Assembly (NCBI GenBank): GCA_016280565.1
Contig: JAEEGY010000186.1
Location: 1 to 18,895 of the forward strand
Length of the DNA stretch: 18,895 nucleotides
Source: Fretibacterium sp.
Lineage (GTDB): Bacteria; Synergistota; Synergistia; Synergistales; Aminobacteriaceae
Direction: 5' to 3'
Every line of letters starts with the position of its first letter. Within the stretch, counting starts at the first letter, position 1. Below the pieces are notes generated by a model. The model saw nothing but the letters and a program-made list of their open reading frames with translations. It ran no database searches and was not told where the DNA came from. Shown here piece after piece: positions 1-7,067 of the stretch. A program made the translations under genes and the position numbers.

Positions 1-760
1 AGTTACCATTTTTTATATCATCGGCGCTCAAACCGATTTTAATTTGAAGGTAATTCTCGCCATCATCGCTGAAATTCGTGGAGAAAGCCATATGGTATTC
101 CTTGCCATCCATCTTAATCACTGCCGTGCCCGCCGGGTTAGTTGGCCATCCGCAGTCCGCGTTGTAGGGCAGGTCGGCAAAGCCATAGGGAAGGAAGGCA
201 TTGCTGCGGCTGTCCAGGTTGCACTGGAACTTGATCTCCGTCGTGGCGTTGGGCTCCAGTTTCTTGCCCAGCGGGATGTTGATGTCCGAAATGGTGCTGT
301 CCCGGACGTACTCGGAGGGGTTGATGGGGTCCTTCTCCATGCGGTAACCCTGCAGCTTGTAGCCCGTGCCGGACTGCACCAGGTTGTTGTCGGCGTCCCG
401 GACATTCGCCCCGGCGCGACTGTAGAGCTGGCTGCCCGTGCCGCTGTCGTAGATGAAGAAGCCGTTGCCGTTGATCATCATGTCGGAGACGTTGCCCGTA
501 TAGTTGGCCGCCCCCTGAGTGTAGATCGTCTCAATGGCGCCCACGCTGACACCCAACCCCACCTGCGCGGGGTTGATGCCGCCCCGGCCGTCCGCCGGCG
601 CGCTGGCCAGCTTCTGGTTCTGATACATCAGGTCCTGGAAGATCGTGTTGTCCTTCTTGAACCCCGTAGTGTTCGCGTTGGCGATGTTGTTGCCCGTCAC
701 GTCAAGCATGGTCTGGTGGGCGCGCACGCCCGTGACCGCTGTCATCAATGATCTGAGCAT
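1..760 (-). CDS. flgE: Flagellar hook protein FlgE, N-terminal part (cut by window edge)
   Basis: This is the structural protein of the flagellar hook, the flexible joint outside the cell that links the rod to the filament. About 253 residues are visible; the C-terminus lies beyond base 1. The N-terminus (MLRSLMTAVTGVRAHQTMLD) followed by NNIANANTTGFKK is the signature of flagellar rod/hook proteins. A Gly/Asn stretch (INGNGFFIYD) near residue 100 is also typical. Later text (RDSTISDINIPLGKKLEPNA) resembles the hook-specific D1 region, which favours FlgE over FlgG or FlgF. The ATG at 760 is supported by GGAGG nine bases upstream (771-775 on the plus strand). It follows flgD on the same strand after 111 bases, the usual order, because FlgD caps the hook while FlgE is added. 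The FlgE assignment is confident; the full length is unknown. Confidence 0.9.
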   Translation of the reverse strand, partial: MLRSLMTAVTGVRAHQTMLDVTGNNIANANTTGFKKDNTIFQDLMYQNQKLASAPADGRGGINPAQVGLGVSVGAIETIYTQGAANYTGNVSDMMINGNGFFIYDSGTGSQLYSRAGANVRDADNNLVQSGTGYKLQGYRMEKDPINPSEYVRDSTISDINIPLGKKLEPNATTEIKFQCNLDSRSNAFLPYGFADLPYNADCGWPTNPAGTAVIKMDGKEYHMAFSTNFSDDGENYLQIKIGLSADDIKNGN

Positions 761-840
761 TTTAAGAAAACCTCCATTGTGTCCTTATATGTCGCTCCGT
801 CCACCAAACCGTTCTCATCCTGAGAGCCGATTATCTTACT

Positions 841-860
841 ATTATAACGTATATAACGTA
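841..860 (-). repeat. 9-bp tandem repeat with TATAAT between flgD and flgE
   Basis: On the plus strand TATAACGTA occurs twice head to tail (843-851 and 852-860). On the minus strand the same stretch contains TATAAT (846-841), a perfect -10 hexamer pointing toward flgE. I see no matching -35 at 16-18 bases, because that position is G+C-rich. It is the most A+T-rich patch in the flgD-flgE gap. It could be a promoter needing an activator, a protein-binding site, or chance. Confidence 0.4.
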
Positions 861-871
861 CGCGCGGCGCG

Positions 872-1318
872 TTACGCCACGTCGGAAACCCCTTCCACCT
901 TATTGAGCGGCACATCGCCCTCCGTGGTGCCGAGGATGGTGCCCTTGGCGGGGTCAAACCAGATCTCGTTGACGATGGCGGCCACCTGGTGGGCCTCCTC
1001 GCCCTCGCCCTGGGTGAAGGCCACGGCCTTGCCGATGTAGCTGACGGCGGAGAACTTGTTGGCCTCGGACATGGCCTCCAGAGTCTTGTTCATGTTCTGC
1101 ATCTGCTCAAGGCTGCTGAAGGTCGCCATCTGAGGGATGAACTCCCGGTCCTCCATGGGGTTCAGCGGGTCCTGATTGGAGAGCTCCGCGATGAGCAACT
1201 TCAAAAACGCGTCCTTGCCCAGGTCATTGGTCGCGTTGCTCAGGGCCGTAGCTGTGCTCTGAGTAGACCCGGTCACCGGGGTGCTGACGGCGTTATTGAC
1301 ATTGGTGGTGACGGCCAT
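872..1318 (-). CDS. flgD: Flagellar hook capping protein FlgD (short form)
   Basis: FlgD is the scaffold that sits on the tip of the growing hook and lets FlgE subunits assemble. The protein has 148 residues. The conserved FlgD N-terminal block is clear: LGKDAFLKLLIAELSNQDPL, then NPMEDREF and FSSLEQMQNMN. The C-terminal part is short (GEGEEAHQVAAIVNEIWFDP), with no room for the full Ig-like/tudor domains of the roughly 230-residue enterobacterial protein. Bacillus FlgD is similarly short, so this need not be a truncation. The open frame extends 17 codons further upstream, but the ATG at 1318 has a strong GAGGAGG a few bases before it and begins the conserved region. It lies 65 bases after the HAD phosphatase gene, with a sigma-28-like promoter in the gap, and is followed by flgE. 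Confidence 0.92.
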   Translation of the reverse strand: MAVTTNVNNAVSTPVTGSTQSTATALSNATNDLGKDAFLKLLIAELSNQDPLNPMEDREFIPQMATFSSLEQMQNMNKTLEAMSEANKFSAVSYIGKAVAFTQGEGEEAHQVAAIVNEIWFDPAKGTILGTTEGDVPLNKVEGVSDVA

Positions 1319-1359
1319 ATAAAAGACCTCCTCAAAGAATATCTCAATTTCCAGTCTAT

Positions 1360-1387
1360 GTATCGGCACAGGACGCCGGGAACTTAA
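1360..1387 (-). promoter_or_regulatory. Candidate sigma-28/sigma-D (FliA-type) promoter for flgD-flgE
   Basis: On the minus strand GCCGATAC (1367-1360) matches seven of eight bases of the flagellar sigma-28 -10 element GCCGATAA/T. Upstream, TAAG (1386-1383) lies 15 bases away; TTAA (1387-1384) lies 16 away. The known form is TAAA-N14-16-GCCGATAT in Bacillus sigma-D and TAAA-N15-GCCGATAA in enterics. The -35 half overlaps the stop codon of the HAD gene, and the flgD ATG is 41 bases downstream of the -10. The match is good and the location fits, but I cannot test it against the rest of the genome. Confidence 0.5.
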
Positions 1388-2127
1388 CGGTCCGGTGTCT
1401 CAGGCGGCAGAAGGTCGATAAGCTCCGCGTAATCCCGGGCCTGCCAGGTGGCGAGGGCGTTGATCTGTTCCCGCTCTCCGTCGGAGTGTTTGTCATAAAT
1501 GGCGACGGAGTCCATCCCGGCGTTCCGCGCGGCCTCGATGCCCACGAGCGAATCTTCGAACACCAGGCACTCGCTGGGGGCGGCCCTTAACTCGTTCATG
1601 ACGCGCAGGTATATCTCCGGGCTGGGCTTCATCTCCTTCGCGTCCTCCCGTGCGTAGATGAGCGAAAAATAATCGTCCAGCGCCGCTTTGGACATGATGT
1701 TTTTGTTCTGCGTCCGGTAGAGGGTCAGGTTGGCCTTCCGCGTGGCCGTGGCGATGGTGAGGGTGTAACCCGCCGCCTTCAGCCGGCGGATAAAGACATC
1801 GGCCCCCGGCTTATAGTCCACCTTATTCTGAAGGTAATCCTGGGCGATGGCGTAGCGCAGTGTGTGAATCTCCTCCGCGCTCAGGGGCGAGCCGTACTTC
1901 TGCCCCAAAAAACCGCAGTACGCCATATAGGGGTTCTCCTCCCGGCTGAGCCGCCGCAGGGCGATGTCGCGCTGGTGTTGCAGGCCGTCCACTTCCGCGT
2001 CGTTCGTGCGTATTTTTTTGATGAGCTCCTCGTCCACCGCGTTCCAAATGCCCACGGAGTCGATGAGCGTCCCGTCCATATCAAAGATCATGACCTTCTT
2101 GCCGGTGAACAGACCTTTCTGCAGCAT
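1384..2127 (-). CDS. HAD superfamily hydrolase, subfamily IA (phosphatase/phosphomutase-like)
   Basis: This is a 247-residue cytosolic haloacid-dehalogenase-fold enzyme that probably removes or moves a phosphate group on a small metabolite. The four family motifs are visible. Motif I is FDMDGTL, with nucleophile Asp16 and acid/base Asp18. Motif II is TIATAT. The motif III lysine lies in KEMKPSPEIY. Motif IV is VFEDSLVGIEAA. The helical cap lies between motif I and motif II, as in the beta-phosphoglucomutase/phosphoglycolate phosphatase group. The substrate cannot be read from sequence. The open frame runs about 100 codons further upstream inside mfd, but the ATG at 2127 has AAAGGAGG before it. 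Its first base is also the last base of the mfd stop (TGATG), so translation is probably coupled to mfd. An earlier start is unlikely. Confidence 0.85.
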   Translation of the reverse strand: MLQKGLFTGKKVMIFDMDGTLIDSVGIWNAVDEELIKKIRTNDAEVDGLQHQRDIALRRLSREENPYMAYCGFLGQKYGSPLSAEEIHTLRYAIAQDYLQNKVDYKPGADVFIRRLKAAGYTLTIATATRKANLTLYRTQNKNIMSKAALDDYFSLIYAREDAKEMKPSPEIYLRVMNELRAAPSECLVFEDSLVGIEAARNAGMDSVAIYDKHSDGEREQINALATWQARDYAELIDLLPPETPDR

Positions 2128-5100
2128 CAGCGCGCCTCCTTTGATTGTTGTTTGTTCGCTTTCCGCATGGCCTCGAACAAGCCCAGGGCGCCCTTCAGCC
2201 CGGCGGGTCCCTCCGCGTGAGAGCCCAGCACGATCCAGCCGCCCAAATTCCTCAAATGCGGGGCCAGCTCGCCCAGACTCCCCGTGGCGGCCGTCTCCTT
2301 CTCTCCTATGGTCACCGTCTCCAGGCCAAAGAGCCCGCCGAAGTTTCGGATGGCCGTCAGGGCGCAGAGAAGCCGGGTCTCCTCCGGCAGCGTGCCGAAG
2401 CGGTCCCTCATCTCCTCCATGAGCGAACACAGCTCGTCCACGCCCACGACCTTCAGCAAGCGCCGGTAGAGCGTCACGCGTACTTCCTCCTGGGGGATGT
2501 AGGTGGGCGGAATGGACGCGCCGGGGATCCGCTTTCCCTGCTCCAGCCGAAGGTCTGTCAGCTTCGTCTCAAAGCCCCGGAGACGCGCCAGCTCCTGCTC
2601 CAGCATACGGTAGAAGAGGTGGAAGCTGGCGGCCCGGCTGCTGCCGTGCTGCCTGGTCCCCCCGACCTCGCCGCCGCCGCGGATGTCCAGGTCGCGCCGT
2701 GCGATGGCATAGCCGGAGCCCAACTCCGTCATGGTGGAGATGGCCTCCAGCCGGTCCGCCGTGTCCTGCCTCAGCCCCTCCCGGTCAGGATAGAAGAAAT
2801 AGGCAAAGGCGTTCTCCCCCCGCCGCCCCACCCGGCCCCGAAGCTGGTACATCTGCGCCAGGCCCAGCTCCTGGGAGTCGTCGATGATGATGGTGTTGGC
2901 CCGTCCCACGTCCAGCCCGCTCTCGATGATCGTCGTGGCGATGAGGATGTCGGTCTTGCCGGCGTAGAACTCCATCATCGTGCTCTCCAGCTCCCGCTCC
3001 GGCATCTGGCCGTGAGCGAGGCGGATGCGCGCGTCGGGGAAGAAGGCCGTCAGCATCTTGTGCTGGTCCTCCATTCGGGAGATGCGGTTGGAGAGGAAGT
3101 ACACCTGGCCGCCGCGGTTCAGCTCGTAGGTGATGGCCTTGCGCACAAGGGAGGGATCCCAGGGGCCGGCAAAGGTCGTCACCGGCAGACGGTCCAGAGG
3201 GGGCGTGGAGAGGACAGAGATGCTGCGGAGCCCCTGAAGCGCCATGGCCAGCGTGCGGGGGATGGGCGTCGCCGACAGGCTCAGGATGTCCACTGAGCCA
3301 TAGGCCCGCTTCAGCCCCTCCTTGTGCATGACGCCGAAACGGTGCTCCTCGTCGATGACCAGCAGCCCCAGCCGTTTGAAGGCGACACCGTCCTGAAGCA
3401 GCTTGTGGGTCCCGATCACGATGTCCACTGTCCCCTCCGCCGCCCGCTGGAGGGTCTGGGCCATCTCCTTTTTGGGGACGAAGCGGGACAGCAGGCCCAC
3501 GGTCACGGGGAACCCGGCAAGGCGGGACTGGAAGGTGGCGTAGTGCTGTTGGGCCAGGATGGTCGTGGGCACCAGGACACAGACCTGATGTCCAGAGGTG
3601 ACGGCGCGGAAGGCCGCCCGCAGCGCCACCTCCGTCTTGCCGAAGCCCACGTCCCCCACCAGCAGGCGGTCCATGGGGAAGGGGCCCGACAGGTCGGCCA
3701 TGATCTCCGACACGGCCCGGAGCTGGTCGGCTGTCTCAGCGTAGGGAAAGGCGCGGACGAACTCGTCGTAGAGGTCTCCTGGCTCGTCCCAGGGGGAGCG
3801 GCGCTCCAGCTCCCGCCGGGCGAAGATCTCCATCAGCACCTTCGCCTCCTCCTTCGCGCGCTGGCGGTCCCGCTCCACACTGTGCTTCCAGCGCACGCCC
3901 CGAAGGCTGTCCAGCTGCGTCTCGTCGCTCTCGTGCTCCGCCAGGGGCGTCAGTTTGGAGGACTGCAGCACGGGGATGAGCAGCCGCTGCCCCTGCGCGA
4001 ACTCCAGCACCAGCGCGTCGATGGGCGGCAGGGCCCCCGTTCCCCCTGCGCGGGAGACCGTCTCGATGCCGCGGAAGACGCCGAGTCCGTAGTCCTCATG
4101 GACGACAAGCTGTCCCGGCGAGAGCCGGTCCCGCCACTCAATGGGGACAGCCCCCTTACCGGTAAGAAGGAGATCCTCCCCCGTGCCCGGTTCCAGGCCG
4201 GCCGTGATACCGGAGAGCTCCCGGTCGGAGAGGAAGGCACGGCGGGCAGCCCGGTCCACAAAGCCGGAGGTCAGGTTCCCCTCGTGGATGTCCAGCGCCC
4301 CTGCCCCGGACAGGGGGCCTCCCTTCAGGTCAAGAAAGCGCGGGTTCGTGGTGTAGACGGAGATCGTGCACCCCTCCGCCCTGAGCTCCTGGCACAGGCG
4401 CACTGCCGCGCCGGCGTCCCCGCGGAAGGGGGGCAGCCCTTCAAGGGGCAGTTCTGCGTCGGCGTCCTCCGCCGAGTCCGTCAGCCGAAGGTGGGGCAGC
4501 TCCGCCAGAGCGTGGAACGTCTCGTCCCAGTCGGGGATGTCCTCAAGGCAGAGCTCATGCCACAGCCAGCCGAAGGAGTGGGCCTGAGTCTCGGTCCGCC
4601 GCGGATCGCAGATCAGGACGCGCGTGTCCTGAGGCAGCAGCGCCACCGGGGCTGCCGGGCGGACCTTCTCCAGCCCGTGGAGGGAGACTTTCTCCAACTC
4701 CACGGGGCCTATGTTCCGACCACCGCTCCTTTGAGTGGCGGGGTGGAAGGGCGCGATGCGCTCCACCACATCGTCCATGAACTCGAAGCGGAGGGGCATC
4801 GCGTGAGCGGGGTCAAAGACATCAAGGATAAAACCCCGCACGGCGAACTGCCCCGGATACCACACCAGGTCCACGCGCTGATAACCGGCACGGTCAAGCC
4901 ACGCCACCAGTTCGTCCCGCTGGGAGCCCTCTCCCTTTTGAACGGTCAGCTCCTCCGTTCCCAGAAGACAAGGAGCCATCAACGCGCCGGGTGTTGCTGC
5001 CAGCACTCCCTCCGTTCCCTGCGCCCAGCGGCGAAGGACCTCCCCGCGCTCCAGGCGCAGAGGGCGGCTTTCGATGCCCTGAGAGGTCAGGGGCGGCTCG

Positions 5101-5333
5101 CTCAGAAGGAAGGACTCGCGGCCCTCGCCGGGAAGGGGCCCATGGCCCAGCCGGCGGACGTTGCCCGCGAACTCCGTGGAGGCGCGAAGGTCCGGCAGCA
5201 CGGCCAGCACATGGCCCGGGGGACAGGCCCACGCTCGTGCCGCCCCCCCCGCGCGTTCCAGCACCGCTCCGCCGCTTTGCCAGAGCGTGCCCGCCTCGTC
5301 CAGATCCTTCAACACCGGCCGCCGTATCCTCAA
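2127..5333 (-). CDS. mfd: Transcription-repair coupling factor Mfd
   Basis: Mfd is an ATP-driven DNA translocase that pushes RNA polymerase off DNA lesions and recruits UvrA. With the TTG start the protein has about 1068 residues, somewhat shorter than E. coli Mfd (1148), mostly in the N-terminal UvrB-like module. Visible in order are: the RNA-polymerase-interacting CarD-like domain near residues 405-470 (LSPGQLVVHEDYGLGVFRGI); Walker A GDVGFGKTEVAL near 560; the DEEH box (LLVIDEEHRFGV) near 660; LSATPIPRT; the translocation block with TTIIESGLDV and QLRGRVGR; and the C-terminal TRCF domain (IPPTYIPQEEVRVTLYRRLL). The frame stays open past 5333 into the divergent garR gene, which cannot be real coding. 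The TTG at 5333-5331 has GGGAGG seven bases upstream. The stop overlaps the start of the HAD gene. Confidence 0.95.
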   Translation of the reverse strand: MRIRRPVLKDLDEAGTLWQSGGAVLERAGGAARAWACPPGHVLAVLPDLRASTEFAGNVRRLGHGPLPGEGRESFLLSEPPLTSQGIESRPLRLERGEVLRRWAQGTEGVLAATPGALMAPCLLGTEELTVQKGEGSQRDELVAWLDRAGYQRVDLVWYPGQFAVRGFILDVFDPAHAMPLRFEFMDDVVERIAPFHPATQRSGGRNIGPVELEKVSLHGLEKVRPAAPVALLPQDTRVLICDPRRTETQAHSFGWLWHELCLEDIPDWDETFHALAELPHLRLTDSAEDADAELPLEGLPPFRGDAGAAVRLCQELRAEGCTISVYTTNPRFLDLKGGPLSGAGALDIHEGNLTSGFVDRAARRAFLSDRELSGITAGLEPGTGEDLLLTGKGAVPIEWRDRLSPGQLVVHEDYGLGVFRGIETVSRAGGTGALPPIDALVLEFAQGQRLLIPVLQSSKLTPLAEHESDETQLDSLRGVRWKHSVERDRQRAKEEAKVLMEIFARRELERRSPWDEPGDLYDEFVRAFPYAETADQLRAVSEIMADLSGPFPMDRLLVGDVGFGKTEVALRAAFRAVTSGHQVCVLVPTTILAQQHYATFQSRLAGFPVTVGLLSRFVPKKEMAQTLQRAAEGTVDIVIGTHKLLQDGVAFKRLGLLVIDEEHRFGVMHKEGLKRAYGSVDILSLSATPIPRTLAMALQGLRSISVLSTPPLDRLPVTTFAGPWDPSLVRKAITYELNRGGQVYFLSNRISRMEDQHKMLTAFFPDARIRLAHGQMPERELESTMMEFYAGKTDILIATTIIESGLDVGRANTIIIDDSQELGLAQMYQLRGRVGRRGENAFAYFFYPDREGLRQDTADRLEAISTMTELGSGYAIARRDLDIRGGGEVGGTRQHGSSRAASFHLFYRMLEQELARLRGFETKLTDLRLEQGKRIPGASIPPTYIPQEEVRVTLYRRLLKVVGVDELCSLMEEMRDRFGTLPEETRLLCALTAIRNFGGLFGLETVTIGEKETAATGSLGELAPHLRNLGGWIVLGSHAEGPAGLKGALGLFEAMRKANKQQSKEAR

Positions 5334-5427
5334 CCTAAAGCCTCCCTGATATCCCCATATCTCTGCAAGTATTTTATCCCGTTCTGAGCTAAAATAGAAA
5401 GGAGATTTCTCCAGAGGAGGGACAGTT
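5334..5427. promoter_or_regulatory. Divergent intergenic region between mfd and garR
   Basis: The 94 bases between the two divergent genes must hold promoters in both directions. TAAAAT at 5390-5395 is a fair -10 for garR, and the complement of 5371-5376 reads as a similar -10 for mfd. Neither has a convincing -35 at 16-18 bases, so I mark only the region. GAGGAGG directly before the garR ATG is the garR ribosome binding site. Confidence 0.4.
5341..5346 (-). promoter_or_regulatory. Ribosome binding site fixing the TTG start of mfd
   Basis: On the minus strand GGGAGG (5346-5341) lies seven bases before TTG (5333-5331). No in-frame ATG exists between the start of the divergent garR gene and the first Mfd-like residues, so this site decides the start. 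Confidence 0.7.
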
Positions 5428-6297
5428 ATGAAGAAGATCGGATTTATTGGCCTGGGAATTATGGGAAAGAGCATGACGCGGAATCTGATGAAAGCGGGCT
5501 TTGAGCTGCATATCTTTGCCCGCTCAAGGGCAAAGGTCGAGGACGTTATCGGCGAGGGTGCGCAGTTCCACGAGACCATCGCCGGCTGCGTGAAGGGATG
5601 CGACGCGGTCATCACCATCGTTGGCTTCCCGAAGGACGTTGAGGAGGTCTACTTCGCAAAGGGAAACATCTTAGACAGCGCAGAGAAGGGAACGACTCTC
5701 ATCGACATGACCACCACCAGCCCTGCTCTGGCCGCAAAAATCTACGAGGAGGGGACGAAGAGGGGCTTCCACGTCATGGACGCGCCCGTGACGGGCGGGG
5801 ACACCGGTGCGAAGAACGGTACGCTTTCCATCCTTGTGGGCGGGGATAAGGCGGACTTTGATGCCTGCCTGCCTCTGTTCCGCGCCATGGGTACGAACAT
5901 CAACTATCAGGGGAAGGCCGGGTGCGGACAGCACGCCAAGCTCGCCAATCAGATCATGATCGCCGGGGCGCTCTCTGGCGTCTGTGAGGCGCTGGCCTAC
6001 GCGCGGGCCAAGGGGCTGGACCTTAACGTCCTTCTGAAATCCGTCTCCACGGGGGCCGCAGGCAGCAAGCAGCTCGACGCCTTTGGGACAAAAATCCTGG
6101 AGGGGAACTTCGCGCCGGGGTTCTTCATGAAGCACTTCATCAAGGATATGGGCCTGGCCGACGGGGAGTCCCGGGACAGTGGGCTTCAGCTTGAGATGCT
6201 TCAGGCGGTGCTGAAAAACTACAGGGAGTTAGAGGCGCAGGGGCTGGGCGATCTGGGGACCCAGGCGCTGATCAAGCACTACGACAAGACGATGTAA
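5428..6297 (+). CDS. garR: Beta-hydroxyacid dehydrogenase (tartronate semialdehyde reductase / 3-hydroxyisobutyrate dehydrogenase family)
   Basis: This is a 289-residue NAD(P)-dependent cytosolic oxidoreductase. It most likely reduces tartronate semialdehyde (2-hydroxy-3-oxopropionate) to glycerate or acts on a related beta-hydroxyacid. The N-terminal Rossmann motif is GFIGLGIMGKSM (residues 5-16). The substrate-binding block is DAPVTGGDTGAKNGTLSILVGG (residues 118-139). The catalytic lysine is Lys171 in GCGQHAKLANQ. A second conserved Lys239 lies in HFIKDMGLA. The length is normal for the family. The ATG at 5428 has GAGGAGG seven bases upstream. The gene stands alone: mfd diverges on the left, and 89 bases separate it from the next gene. 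Family assignment is firm; the exact substrate, and so the symbol, is less sure, since glyoxylate/succinic-semialdehyde reductases and 3-hydroxyisobutyrate dehydrogenases look alike. Confidence 0.85.
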   Translation: MKKIGFIGLGIMGKSMTRNLMKAGFELHIFARSRAKVEDVIGEGAQFHETIAGCVKGCDAVITIVGFPKDVEEVYFAKGNILDSAEKGTTLIDMTTTSPALAAKIYEEGTKRGFHVMDAPVTGGDTGAKNGTLSILVGGDKADFDACLPLFRAMGTNINYQGKAGCGQHAKLANQIMIAGALSGVCEALAYARAKGLDLNVLLKSVSTGAAGSKQLDAFGTKILEGNFAPGFFMKHFIKDMGLADGESRDSGLQLEMLQAVLKNYRELEAQGLGDLGTQALIKHYDKTM

Positions 6298-6357
6298 AAC
6301 ACCATAAGGGGCCGGGCCTTTCTGATATATAATATGAACCGGTTTTTGACGGGGTAA

Positions 6358-6388
6358 AGGTCAGGATAAGTATTCAGGAGGTCAGGAT
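6358..6388 (+). repeat. Direct repeat AGGTCAGGAT, two copies 21 bases apart, over the start of the metallo-hydrolase gene
   Basis: AGGTCAGGAT occurs at 6358-6367 and again at 6379-6388. The start-to-start distance of 21 bases is two helical turns. The second copy covers the end of the ribosome binding site and the first bases of the ATG. The 6298-6386 gap also holds TATAAT at 6328-6333 and TTGACG at 6346-6351, which do not pair into one good promoter. An operator or a duplicated leader are both possible; chance is not excluded. Confidence 0.35.
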
Positions 6389-7049
6389 GCACTACAAACG
6401 TTTTCCTCTGGGCGCGCTCTGGACGAACGGTTATCTTTTTTGGGATGACGGCGGGGAGGCGTTCTTCGTCGACCCTGGCGGGGACGCCACCGAGGTGCTG
6501 GAGTTTATAAAGGCCTCGGCGGGTTCAGGGGGTGCGGGGGGTACCTCCCCCGCGTTAAAACTGCGGAAGGTCCTTCTGACCCACGGGCACCTGGACCACT
6601 TCGCGGGGCTTCGCAGCCTGGAACCCGTTGTGGGGAATGAAATCTACATTGGGCACGGCGACGCCTACCGTCTGCGCGAACCTGCCCAGGCCCTTCAGGA
6701 CCTTCTGGGGATCCAGTGCGAGCCCATCACAGACTTCCACGAGCTCAAAGAAGGCGACGTCCTCCGCGTGGGAGAGATGGAGATACAGGTCATGGAAACC
6801 CCCGGCCACACAGAGGGCGGAGTGTGCTATCTTATAAGTGGTGGGGATGAGAGGCTCCTGGCGTCCGGGGATACCCTCTTCGCGCAGAGCGTGGGGAGGA
6901 CGGATTTAGAGGGAGGAGATTCGACCGTGCTGGAGGCGTCTTTGCGGCGTCTTGCCGGCCTTCCGGACAGCCTCTCCGTCCTGCCCGGGCACGGCCCGGA
7001 GACAAGCATCGGCGAGGAGAGAAAACGCAACCCCTACTGGCCGAAGTAG
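6387..7049 (+). CDS. MBL-fold metallo-hydrolase (glyoxalase II-like)
   Basis: This is a 220-residue cytosolic metallo-beta-lactamase-fold hydrolase, closest in style to the short YcbL/glyoxalase-II-like enzymes that cleave thioesters. Metal ligands are visible: His66, His68, Asp70 and His71 in THGHLDHFAG; His141 in PGHTEGG; Asp162 in SGDTLF; and His202 in LPGHGPETS. The start at 6387 has GGAGG five bases upstream. Residues about 44-57 form a Gly/Ser/Pro loop (GSGGAGGTSPAL) between the first helix and the strand before the metal site. That loop is encoded by a G/C-run hairpin that also occurs in cobJ, and it looks like an insertion relative to the family. The gene ends 18 bases before mreB and may share its transcript, although no role in cell shape is implied. 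The substrate is unknown. Confidence 0.85.
   Translation: MHYKRFPLGALWTNGYLFWDDGGEAFFVDPGGDATEVLEFIKASAGSGGAGGTSPALKLRKVLLTHGHLDHFAGLRSLEPVVGNEIYIGHGDAYRLREPAQALQDLLGIQCEPITDFHELKEGDVLRVGEMEIQVMETPGHTEGGVCYLISGGDERLLASGDTLFAQSVGRTDLEGGDSTVLEASLRRLAGLPDSLSVLPGHGPETSIGEERKRNPYWPK
6526..6563 (+). repeat. Intragenic palindromic element, copy 1 (in the metallo-hydrolase gene)
   Basis: The layout is CAGGGGGT, two bases, GGGGGG, four bases, TCCCCC, three bases, TTAAAACTG. The G and C runs can form a hairpin around a TACC loop. A second element with the same layout lies in cobJ at 17056-17098. Here TTAAAACTG is read as Leu-Lys-Leu (TTA AAA CTG). It encodes a low-complexity loop between conserved segments of the enzyme. 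Confidence 0.5.
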
Positions 7050-7067
7050 TTTTTGAGGTGATAAAGA

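Noticed and set aside
5239..5256. C run in the 5' part of mfd, suspected frameshift
   Set aside because: The Mfd frame continues smoothly through the run (RAGGAARAW) and both sides look like one protein, so no frameshift is needed.
3324..5387. Very long open frame (687 codons) on the plus strand opposite mfd
   Set aside because: Its translation is rich in Gln, Arg, Gly and Pro with no recognisable domain, and it lies fully antisense to clear Mfd motifs. High-G+C genes often leave such antisense frames open.
6305..6322. Possible terminator after garR (AAGG...CCTT around a G/C core)
   Set aside because: The stem is only about four base pairs, and only a few T bases follow, so it does not make a convincing intrinsic terminator.
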